DNA of 64,000 nucleotides, taken from assembly GCF_013409425.1 (NCBI RefSeq), contig NZ_JACCAC010000001.1, positions 930,001-994,000 of the forward strand, given 5' to 3'. Position 1 is the first letter of the stretch. Every line of letters begins with the position of its first letter. Positions 57,562-64,000 of this stretch are shown here, one piece after another. Below the pieces are notes generated by a model, which had not been told where the DNA came from, ran no database searches, and saw nothing but the letters and a program-made list of their open reading frames with translations. This DNA is from Nocardioides perillae. Lineage in GTDB: Bacteria; Actinomycetota; Actinomycetes; Propionibacteriales; Nocardioidaceae. Both the position numbers and the translations under genes were made by a program.

Positions 57562-59981
57562 TGCCGCTCGCGACCGCTCCCCGCCGGGCGGCCGGGGTCG
57601 ACCTGCTCGGCGAGGTGCCGGGCTCGGGCTACCGCGAGCCGCCGGCGCTGGCCCGCCGCGCCGACGGGCAGGTCGTCCAGCTCACCCCCTTCCTGCACCT
57701 GCTGCTGCAGCAGGTCGACGGCGAGCGCGGCCCCGAGGAGCTGGCCGCCGCGGTCTCCGCGGCCGCGGGGCGCACCGTCACGGCCGACAACGTGGTCGCC
57801 CTGCTCGACCGACTCCGTGCCCTCGGGCTCGCGACGGGGGCCGACGGGAGCGAGCCGGAGGTGGAGCGGCGTACGCCCCTGCTGGGGCTGCGCGGCAAGC
57901 TCACCGTCGCCGACCCCGCCCTCACGCGCCGGCTGACCACGCCGTTCGCGGTGCTCTTCCACCCGGTGGTGGCGGTGCCGGTGCTCGCGCTCTTCGCGTT
58001 CGTCTCGGGCTGGGTGCTGCTCGAGCGGGGGCTGGCGTCGGCGACCTACGAGGCGTTCGCGAGCCCGGGCCTGCTGGTGGTGGTGCTGGCGGTGACGGTG
58101 CTCTCCGGCGGGTTCCACGAGTTCGGGCACGCGGCGGCGGCGCGGCGCGGCGGCGCGACGCCGGGTGCCATGGGCGCGGGGTTCTACCTGATCTGGCCGG
58201 CCTTCTGGACCGACGTCACCGACTCCTACCGGCTGGGGCGCGGCGGGCGGATCCGCACGGACCTCGGTGGGCTCTACTTCAACGCGCTCGTCGTGGTGGC
58301 GACCGCGGCGGTGTGGTGGCTGACGCGCGCCGACGCGGTGCTGCTGGTCGTGGCGACCCAGCTGCTGCAGATGCTGCGCCAGCTGCTGCCGTTCGTGCGC
58401 TTCGACGGCTACCACGTGCTCGCCGACCTCACCGGCGTGCCCGACCTCTTCCAGCGCATCGGCCCCACCCTCGCCTCGCTGGTGCCGGGTCGCAGCGACC
58501 CGCGTGCGGCCGCGCTGAAGCCCTGGGCGCGCGCGGTCGTCACCACCTGGGTGCTCACCGTGGTGCCGCTGCTCGCGGCCGCGCTGGTGCTGCTGGTGCT
58601 GTCGCTGCCGCGCATCGTCGCCACGGCCTGGGCCGCCGCGGGCGCGCAGTGGGCGGAGGCGACCACGGGTGCGGCCGCCGGCGACCCGGTGGCCGCGGCC
58701 GGGCGGGCGCTCGGCGCGCTGGTCGTGCTGCTCCCGGTCGTCGCGCTCGGCTACCTGCTGGTCCGCCTCGGCCGGCAGGTCGCCGTCCTCGGGTGGCGGC
58801 GTACGGCGGGCCGCCCCGCCCGGCGTGCCCTCGCCGTCGCCACGGCGCTCGCGCTCCTCGCCGGGCTGGCCTGGGCCTGGTGGCCCGACGCCGACCGCTA
58901 CCGGCCGGTGCGGCCGTGGGAGGGCGGCACCCTGCTCGACGCGCTGCCGACGGCCGGCGACGCCGGCCTGGCAGTGGGCAGCCGCGGCGCGGGCACCGTG
59001 CTGCTGCCCGCGGGTGCCGGCACGCCGACCGAGGACGCACCCGCGCTGGCGCTCGTGCTCGTGCCGCGAGGTGCCGGCGGAGCGGTGCCGGGCGAGGAGC
59101 AGGTGGTGCCGGCGGGTGCGACGTCCGACGCCGACGCCGGCTCGGGTGCCGCGCCGCAGACCTGGGTCTTCCCCTTCGACGAGCCGCTCGCGCCCGAGGA
59201 GGGCGACAACCAGGCGGTCGCGGTCGCGACCGAGGACGGCTCGGTGGTCTACGACGTCGCCTTCGCGCTGGTGTGGGCCGACGGGGAGGCGCCCGCGACG
59301 CAGGCCAACGAGTCGTTCGCGGCGGCCAGCTGCCGCGAGTGCGCCGCGGTCGCCGTCGCCTTCCAGGTCGTCCTGGTCGTCGGCGAGGTCGACACCGTCG
59401 CGCCGCAGAACACCGCGGTCTCCGCGACCTACGAGTGCACCTCGTGCCTCACCTTCTCCCTCGCGGTGCAGCTCTTCGTCACCCTCGCCGACGAGCCGAC
59501 CGAGGCGACGCGTGCCGAGGTCGCGCGCCTGTGGGAGGAGATCGCGGCCTTCGGGGCGCAGGTCGGGCGGACGCCGCTCGACGAGTTGCAGGACCGGCTG
59601 ACCGACTACGAGCGGCAGCTCCTGGCGGTCCTCGCCGCACAACCGGGGCTGCTGCCCGACGTCGACGGCCCCGCGCCGGGCGAGGAGGCGTCGACCGGGC
59701 CGGCCGACCCGAGCGGCTCGGCGTCGCCCGGCGGCTCCGGCTCGCCGAGCGGGTCCGCCTCGCCGGAGCCGGGCACGACCCCGTCCGGCACGCCCAGCGG
59801 GACGCCGGCGCCGGGGGAGACCTCCGACGTCGAGCCGAGGGGAACGGCCTCGCCGTCGGGCTCGGCCTCGTCCGCTCCGTCCGCGTCCGACCGGTCCTCC
59901 TCGTCGCCGAGCCCGAGCACCACCGCCTCGTCGGGGGCCTCGTCGCCCACCGCGTCACCGTCGGGCAGCGCGTCGCCCTGA
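57561..59981 (+). CDS. Membrane M50-type metalloprotease with PqqD-like N-terminal and external CxxC domain
   Basis: An 806-residue protein. Residues about 12-95 resemble a PqqD/RiPP-recognition winged helix (LTPFLHLLLQQVDGERGPEELAAAVS...VVALLDRLRALGLA). The membrane domain has the zinc motif HEFGH (186-190), LYFNAL (about 238-243) and FDGYH (281-285, third ligand), with about seven hydrophobic helices up to residue 445. A domain with two CxxC pairs (Cys591/594 in CRECAAVAVAFQ, Cys626/629 in CTSCLTFSLAVQ) follows. The end is a Ser/Pro/Gly/Thr-rich tail of about 95 residues, like a wall-spanning stalk. It resembles 'putative peptide zinc metalloproteases' of peptide-maturation loci. The likely substrate is the co-translated repeat protein; this is inference. 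Confidence 0.85.
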   Translation: MPLATAPRRAAGVDLLGEVPGSGYREPPALARRADGQVVQLTPFLHLLLQQVDGERGPEELAAAVSAAAGRTVTADNVVALLDRLRALGLATGADGSEPEVERRTPLLGLRGKLTVADPALTRRLTTPFAVLFHPVVAVPVLALFAFVSGWVLLERGLASATYEAFASPGLLVVVLAVTVLSGGFHEFGHAAAARRGGATPGAMGAGFYLIWPAFWTDVTDSYRLGRGGRIRTDLGGLYFNALVVVATAAVWWLTRADAVLLVVATQLLQMLRQLLPFVRFDGYHVLADLTGVPDLFQRIGPTLASLVPGRSDPRAAALKPWARAVVTTWVLTVVPLLAAALVLLVLSLPRIVATAWAAAGAQWAEATTGAAAGDPVAAAGRALGALVVLLPVVALGYLLVRLGRQVAVLGWRRTAGRPARRALAVATALALLAGLAWAWWPDADRYRPVRPWEGGTLLDALPTAGDAGLAVGSRGAGTVLLPAGAGTPTEDAPALALVLVPRGAGGAVPGEEQVVPAGATSDADAGSGAAPQTWVFPFDEPLAPEEGDNQAVAVATEDGSVVYDVAFALVWADGEAPATQANESFAAASCRECAAVAVAFQVVLVVGEVDTVAPQNTAVSATYECTSCLTFSLAVQLFVTLADEPTEATRAEVARLWEEIAAFGAQVGRTPLDELQDRLTDYERQLLAVLAAQPGLLPDVDGPAPGEEASTGPADPSGSASPGGSGSPSGSASPEPGTTPSGTPSGTPAPGETSDVEPRGTASPSGSASSAPSASDRSSSSPSPSTTASSGASSPTASPSGSASP

Positions 59982-60112
59982 CGTCGGGCGCCACCCTTGC
60001 GCTGGTCGGGTGGGGCGTGGTCTGGTGCTCGCGGGACTCTGCGGCGATCGGGCGCCACGAGCCACCGGCCTCCGCCTGTTCCGTCCCACCACCCCACAGA
60101 CGGAGACAACTC

Positions 60113-61456
60113 GTGCGACTACGCAGTGCAGCCCTCGCCACCGCGGTCTCGGCGGTCCTGGCCGCCACCGCCCTCCCTGCCCTCGGGCACCCCACCCACG
60201 ACGGCTCCGGCAAGGAGTCCGGCTTCGACCGCGTCGCCGAGGCGGTCAGCCCCGGCGGCGTGCCGCAGGTGCCGCAGTCCGACGTCCGCTGCGAGGACGG
60301 GATGGCCGGCATCTTCCCGTGCCACAAGATCGACCTCGCGTCCTTCCTGCCGCTGAGCTCGATGGACAGCGTGTGGGCCAACGACGTCTGGGGCTGGGAG
60401 GACCCGAGCACCGGGCGGGAGTACGCGCTGGTGAGCCTCTTCGAGGGCACGGCCTTCGTCGACGTGACCGACGGCTCGGCGCCCGTCTACCTCGGGACCA
60501 TGCCGAGCGAGAACCCTGGCGACTCCGGCAACATCTGGGGCGACATCAAGACCTACGGCAACCACGCCTACGTCGTCGCCGAGGCGAGCGGGCACGGCAT
60601 GCAGGTCTTCGACCTGACCCGGCTGCGCGGCGTGACCTCGGAACGGGCCTGGACCCCCGACACCGTCGTCGACCAGTTCGGCCAGTCGCACAACCTCGCG
60701 ATCAACGAGGACAGCGGGCGGGCCTACGTCATCGGGGCCACGCGAGGTGTCACCGCTCCCGGTTGCGCCACCGTCGGCGGCGGCCCGATCGTCTACGACC
60801 TCTCCGACCCGGCCGACCCGACCCTCGCGGGTTGCTACGGCGGTGACGGCTACACGCACGACATCCAGTGCGTCGACTACGTAGGCCCGGACGCCGAGCA
60901 CCGCGGCAAGGAGGTCTGCGTGGCCTCCAACGAGGACACCGTCACCGTGCTCGACGCCAGCGACCCGACCGACGTCGAGATGCTGGCCCGCGCGCCGTAC
61001 GAGACCTCGGCCTACACCCACCAGGGCTGGTTCACCGAGGACCAGCGCACCTTCCTGCTCGGCGACGAGCTCGACGAGCTCGAGGGCACGGTCGACGGCA
61101 CCACGACCTACGTCTGGGACCTCACCGACCTCGACGCGCCGGTGCTCAAGGGTGCCGACAACGACGGGAACCCGTCGATCGACCACAACATCTTCATCCA
61201 CGAAGGTCTCGCCTACCAGAGCAACTACACCTCCGGGCTCCGCGTCAACGACACCTTCCGCGTCGACCAGGGGCGGCTGACCGAGCGGGGCTTCTTCGAC
61301 GTCTACCCCGCGGACGACGCCACCACCTTCGCCGGCACCTGGGGCAACTACCCCTTCTTCGACTCCGGCAAGGTGCTGGTCACCGGGATCGAGGAGGGCC
61401 TCTTCGTCCTCGAGCCGCGGGTGAAGTCGAGCACCCGCGACAACGGGCGCGGCTGA
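60113..61456 (+). CDS. Secreted choice-of-anchor-B / LVIVD-repeat protein
   Basis: A 447-residue exported beta-propeller-like protein of the choice-of-anchor B family. A Sec signal (RLRSAALATAVSAVLAATALPALG) is followed by repeats of the LVIVD type: GTAFVDVTDGSAPVYLGTMP, GMQVFDLTRL, GPIVYDLSDPADPTLAGCY, TVTVLDASDPTDVEML. These form propeller blades. Conserved His/Asp patches (YTHDIQCVDY, SIDHNIFIH) may bind metal. Function is unknown; related proteins occur on surfaces of many bacteria. No C-terminal anchor is seen. GTG 60113 starts the signal peptide. Confidence 0.85.
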   Translation: MRLRSAALATAVSAVLAATALPALGHPTHDGSGKESGFDRVAEAVSPGGVPQVPQSDVRCEDGMAGIFPCHKIDLASFLPLSSMDSVWANDVWGWEDPSTGREYALVSLFEGTAFVDVTDGSAPVYLGTMPSENPGDSGNIWGDIKTYGNHAYVVAEASGHGMQVFDLTRLRGVTSERAWTPDTVVDQFGQSHNLAINEDSGRAYVIGATRGVTAPGCATVGGGPIVYDLSDPADPTLAGCYGGDGYTHDIQCVDYVGPDAEHRGKEVCVASNEDTVTVLDASDPTDVEMLARAPYETSAYTHQGWFTEDQRTFLLGDELDELEGTVDGTTTYVWDLTDLDAPVLKGADNDGNPSIDHNIFIHEGLAYQSNYTSGLRVNDTFRVDQGRLTERGFFDVYPADDATTFAGTWGNYPFFDSGKVLVTGIEEGLFVLEPRVKSSTRDNGRG

Positions 61457-61464
61457 CCTCTCGC

Positions 61465-62937
61465 TCAGGGTGCTGCGCGCCCGCCCGCGCGGGCGCGCAG
61501 CACCAGCAGGTCGCCGTGGGTGCCGTAGCCCGGCAGTCGGCCTCCGCTCGGCGTCCCGTCGAAGGTGACCAGCCACCACCCGTCGTGCCCGTCGCGGTCC
61601 GCCCGTGCGGGCAGCAGGGTGGGCCACGGGATGTTCGAGGCGTACGCCGCGTCCAGCGCGCCCACCTCGTGCAGCTGCTCGTCGAGCACGGGGAAGCGTG
61701 CACGGCGCTCGCGGGGCCCGTCGCGGCCGTCGCTGGCGAGCAGTCGCAGGCCGCCGTGGGCGGCACCGAGGTCGGGGCCGAGGTCCAGGCCGAGGTCGGG
61801 GCCGAGGTCCACCAGCGTCGTGCCCTCGGTGGCGGTGCGGCTGCGGTCGGCTCCGCGCAGGACGAGAGCGTCGAGGGTCGGGCCGGTGGCCCACGCGGGG
61901 TGGAAGTCGAAGTAGCGGCGCGCCGACACGAAGCCGACCTCCCACCCGGCGTCGCGACGTACGAGGTGGGGGTCCCACGTGCCCACCGACGCCAGGTCGT
62001 CGACGGGCAGCCGCAGCGCGGTCGTGGGCACCACGTGCGTGCCGTGCAGCGCGTCGCCGCGCAGGTGGCCGAGGGTCGCGTCCACGCGCGCGCCGGAGCG
62101 ACCGGCCACGAAACCGCCCCAGGTGCTGGTCGCCACCAACCACGCGTCGGCGTCGTCCGGGGCGCGCAGGAGGTGGGTGGCGTGGTCGCCGTGCACGCGG
62201 TCGTCCCCGGCGCGGGTGGTGAAGAGCGAGCCGGTGCGCACGAGCGAGCCGGCCACCGGGTCGAGCAGGAAGGTGCCGCAGTGCGCCGCGTCGGCGAACC
62301 CCGGCCCCGCGCACGTGGCCGTCAGCGGCACCCGACGGCCATCGCGCAGCGGGGTGCCGTCGGCCTGGGTCACCGCCCGCACGTCGCGCAGGCCCCAGTG
62401 CCCGGCGGCGCCGGCCCTCAGGCGCTCGACCGTGCCGGCGACGAGGTGGACCTCGAGGCCGGCGCAGGTCCCCGGGTGGCCGAGGTCGAGCGGGCGCGGC
62501 AACGCCTGCAGGTCCACCCGGGCGCGCACCCGCCAGCCGCTGCCGTCGTCGGCGCCGGTCGCGTCGGTGCTGCACGCCAGCACCGCGCCCGTCAGCGTCA
62601 GCGCGACCCGGCGGGGGCGCTCGCGCGCACGACCGTGGCGGCGGCTGCGGTGGGTGCTGGCACCGTCGGCACCACCCCGTCCGGTCGCGACGGCCAGGGC
62701 GGTCCGGCCCGCCGCGTCGAGGGTGCCCGACAACCGCACCGGGCCGCTGCGCAGCTCGATGCCGACCGCGCCGTCGCCGTCGGGTGGCAGGTCGACGACC
62801 ACAGCGGCGTACGGCGCGGGCAGCGGCACCGCCCACCTCGCCCCCGAGCGCGGCGAGACCTCGTCCACCTGCACCCCGTGAGGGCCCAGCGGCTCGACCG
62901 TCCGCAGGCGGTGGACGCTCTCGAAGGGTGGCAGCAC
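61465..62937 (-). CDS. Protein of unknown function, 490 residues
   Basis: I do not recognise this family. The protein is 490 residues, with no signal peptide or membrane helix. It is rich in Gly, Asp, Arg and aromatic residues. A basic stretch (HRSRRHGRARERPRR) lies near residue 110, and a GPDLG repeat (LGPDLGLDLGPDLG) near residue 370. Alternating strands such as VGTWDPHLVRRDAGWEVGFVSAR and GWWLVTFDGTPSGG suggest a beta-propeller or glycosidase-like beta-rich fold. It is convergent with the secreted LVIVD-type gene 8 bp away. The GTG start at 62937 is a choice; the frame is open upstream. Confidence 0.7.
   Translation of the reverse strand: MLPPFESVHRLRTVEPLGPHGVQVDEVSPRSGARWAVPLPAPYAAVVVDLPPDGDGAVGIELRSGPVRLSGTLDAAGRTALAVATGRGGADGASTHRSRRHGRARERPRRVALTLTGAVLACSTDATGADDGSGWRVRARVDLQALPRPLDLGHPGTCAGLEVHLVAGTVERLRAGAAGHWGLRDVRAVTQADGTPLRDGRRVPLTATCAGPGFADAAHCGTFLLDPVAGSLVRTGSLFTTRAGDDRVHGDHATHLLRAPDDADAWLVATSTWGGFVAGRSGARVDATLGHLRGDALHGTHVVPTTALRLPVDDLASVGTWDPHLVRRDAGWEVGFVSARRYFDFHPAWATGPTLDALVLRGADRSRTATEGTTLVDLGPDLGLDLGPDLGAAHGGLRLLASDGRDGPRERRARFPVLDEQLHEVGALDAAYASNIPWPTLLPARADRDGHDGWWLVTFDGTPSGGRLPGYGTHGDLLVLRARAGGRAAP
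61469..61504. terminator. 15-bp perfect stem overlapping a 3' coding end
   Basis: GGTGCTGCGCGCCCG (61469-61483) and CGGGCGCGCAGCACC (61490-61504) pair perfectly around CCCGCG. It is downstream of the plus-strand LVIVD-type gene and inside the last codons of the minus-strand gene, whose final residues (LVLRARAGGRAAP) it encodes. Confidence 0.78.
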
Positions 62938-63207
62938 GCCCCCATCCTCCCGGCCGCCCGCGATCACGGTGGCCGGGCGGGCCACCACGCCCGTCCGGCC
63001 CGCGGTCGAGCAGGGCCGTCAGGCCCGTGCCAGACCCCTGCACCCCGGGCTCCCGCGGTGGTCGGGGCAGCACGACGAGCCCGTCACCCCGGTGCTGGGT
63101 GCGGGCTGTCGTCGACGGGATGGCTGACGAGGAACGGGCCCCCTCGTCCGGTGGTCGAGCTGGGCCGTCGGGCCGGTGTCGAGGCCCGGTGACGTACGCG
63201 CGTGTCG
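62938..63207. other. 270-bp gap without a recognised gene
   Basis: No convincing coding frame or RNA gene. It contains a short GGTGGCC/GGCCACC hairpin near 62968-62986 and G+C-rich sequence between the DUF222 gene's 3' end and the upstream side of the unknown protein. Confidence 0.45.
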
Positions 63208-63999
63208 TCAGTCCGCGGGTGCGGGTGGACCGGTGTCGGCCTCGTGCGGCGGGGCCGCATCAGGGGGCAGCGGCCCGGTGTCGCACTCCCGCGCCGGACC
63301 AGAGCCGGGCGGCGGCCCGGTGTCGGGTGGTGCGGTGTCGGGCGGGCCGGTCTCGTGGGCGAGTGGTCCGTCGAGTGGTCGGGTGCCGGTGTGGTCACGC
63401 AGGTAGTGCGCCCCGTGCGGTGACTTCCACAGCCAGGCGCCGGCGCCTGCGGGGGTGAGGGTCCACCGGGTGGCGGCGTGGCCGTGGGTCTTCAACCGGT
63501 GATGCGGCCGGCACAGCGGCGCGATGTTGCAGGAACAGGTCGGCCCACCCACCGGCCCGTTAGTTGCCTCGTCCGCCTCGCCAGCGGGGTCGGTGGGGTT
63601 GTAGGGGACGGTGTGGTCGTGGTCGCACCTGCGTGCGGCGCGGCCGCACCACGGGAACACGCACGCCAGGTGGATCAGAGCTGTCTGGGTCCGTAGTCGG
63701 CGTGGGACCTCGTAGGCCTCGGTGTGCACCGCTTCGGCGAGGTCGATCACCGGCAGCACCGTGACGTGGGGTGCGACGCCGTCGATGCCGGCGGTGGTGA
63801 GCCAGTCGCGGATCGCGGTCGCCGACACCGGGGCTCGGGTCTCCTCGACCCGCCCGACCGCGCCGTCCCCAGCCCGTAGCCGTCCGGGGAACATCGAGGT
63901 GCGCAGGACGGCGTCGGACAGGTGCAGGTGCAGCAGATACCTCCGCCGCTGCCGAGACCGGCCCGGTGAGCCGGGCTGCGGTGCCCCGGCCTCGGGGGT
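63208..63999 (-). CDS. DUF222-family HNH endonuclease, 5' end beyond the window
   Basis: The C-terminal part (at least 263 residues) of a DUF222/HNH (13E12-type) protein. The frame is open to the window edge, so the N-terminal DUF222 region is missing. The HNH core is clear: ALIHLACVFPWCGRAARRCDHDHTVPYNP and CSCNIAPLCRPHHRLKTHG (shown in part: RRCDHDHTVPYNP, APLCRPHHRLKTHG), with Cys pairs holding a zinc. The tail is Pro/Asp/Thr-rich with GPPDTAPPDTGPP repeats. Members are numerous in actinobacterial genomes and are often associated with mobile DNA; function is unproved. Confidence 0.87.
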   Translation of the reverse strand, partial: TPEAGAPQPGSPGRSRQRRRYLLHLHLSDAVLRTSMFPGRLRAGDGAVGRVEETRAPVSATAIRDWLTTAGIDGVAPHVTVLPVIDLAEAVHTEAYEVPRRLRTQTALIHLACVFPWCGRAARRCDHDHTVPYNPTDPAGEADEATNGPVGGPTCSCNIAPLCRPHHRLKTHGHAATRWTLTPAGAGAWLWKSPHGAHYLRDHTGTRPLDGPLAHETGPPDTAPPDTGPPPGSGPARECDTGPLPPDAAPPHEADTGPPAPAD

Positions 64000-64000
64000 C

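Noticed and set aside
60113..62937. Inclusion of the LVIVD-type and unknown genes in the M50 system
   Set aside because: The LVIVD-type gene is 131 bp from the M50 stop with its own signal peptide and start, and the unknown gene is on the other strand. Nothing links them functionally.

Overview
This is a chromosomal segment of a very high-G+C actinobacterium. A Nocardioidaceae (Nocardioides-like) genome is my best guess; the genus is inference. The support is a split PurS/PurQ/PurL, the actinobacterial families DUF3073 (after purM) and DUF3151, a mycobacterial-type MhuD heme oxygenase, an ergothioneine egtABCD operon, a class I lysyl-tRNA synthetase, twin-arginine lipoproteins, abundant GTG starts, and many apparently leaderless genes with a TANNNT element 6-8 nt before the start codon. 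I see no rRNA, tRNA, CRISPR array, phage or transposase gene.

Layout. 1-5.3 kb: TrmH-type methyltransferase, two SRPBCC/DUF2867-type proteins, secreted M14 carboxypeptidase, fba. 5.3-6.6 kb: an AbiEi-type/DUF559-like gene bracketed by two near-identical 71-bp palindromes. 6.6-13 kb: DUF3151, a 19-residue hydrophobic peptide, lysS, a two-HTH regulator, a diacylglycerol-kinase-family lipid kinase, purA. 12.8-15.9 kb: a TetR-controlled P450-SDR pair with a clear operator. 16-18.8 kb: purD-purB. 18.8-26 kb: MFS exporter, a ten-unit 26-bp repeat array that reverses orientation, then mhuD-egtD-egtC-egtB-egtA read leftward. 26-37 kb: secreted M28 peptidase, purC, fadD-like ligase, purS-purQ, a secreted DUF1906 protein, purL. 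37-50 kb: ArfB-like hydrolase, Tat-lipoprotein esterase, an XRE-cupin regulator facing a thioredoxin-reductase/methyltransferase fusion, a Nei-type glycosylase, central metabolic enzymes, and a PucR-type regulator before a two-subunit molybdenum hydroxylase. 50-56.6 kb: orphan histidine kinase, purF-purM, DUF3073, valine/leucine-type dehydrogenase. 56.7-60 kb: a repeat protein coupled to a PqqD-like/M50 membrane protease. 60-64 kb: a secreted LVIVD-type protein, an unrecognised 490-residue protein, and a DUF222/HNH endonuclease cut by the window edge.

How it works together. Nine purine genes (purA, D, B, C, S, Q, L, F, M) lie in one 44-kb stretch, in several short units rather than one operon. 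They cover PRPP to AIR except the GAR transformylase step, SAICAR synthase, and the PurA/PurB branch to AMP. Accessory units sit between them. The most system-like unexplained loci are the repeat-protein/M50 pair (56.7-60 kb), the palindrome-bracketed AbiEi-type gene (5.3-6.6 kb), the oriented 26-bp array (20.3-20.6 kb) and the heme-oxygenase-extended ergothioneine operon (20.6-25.4 kb).
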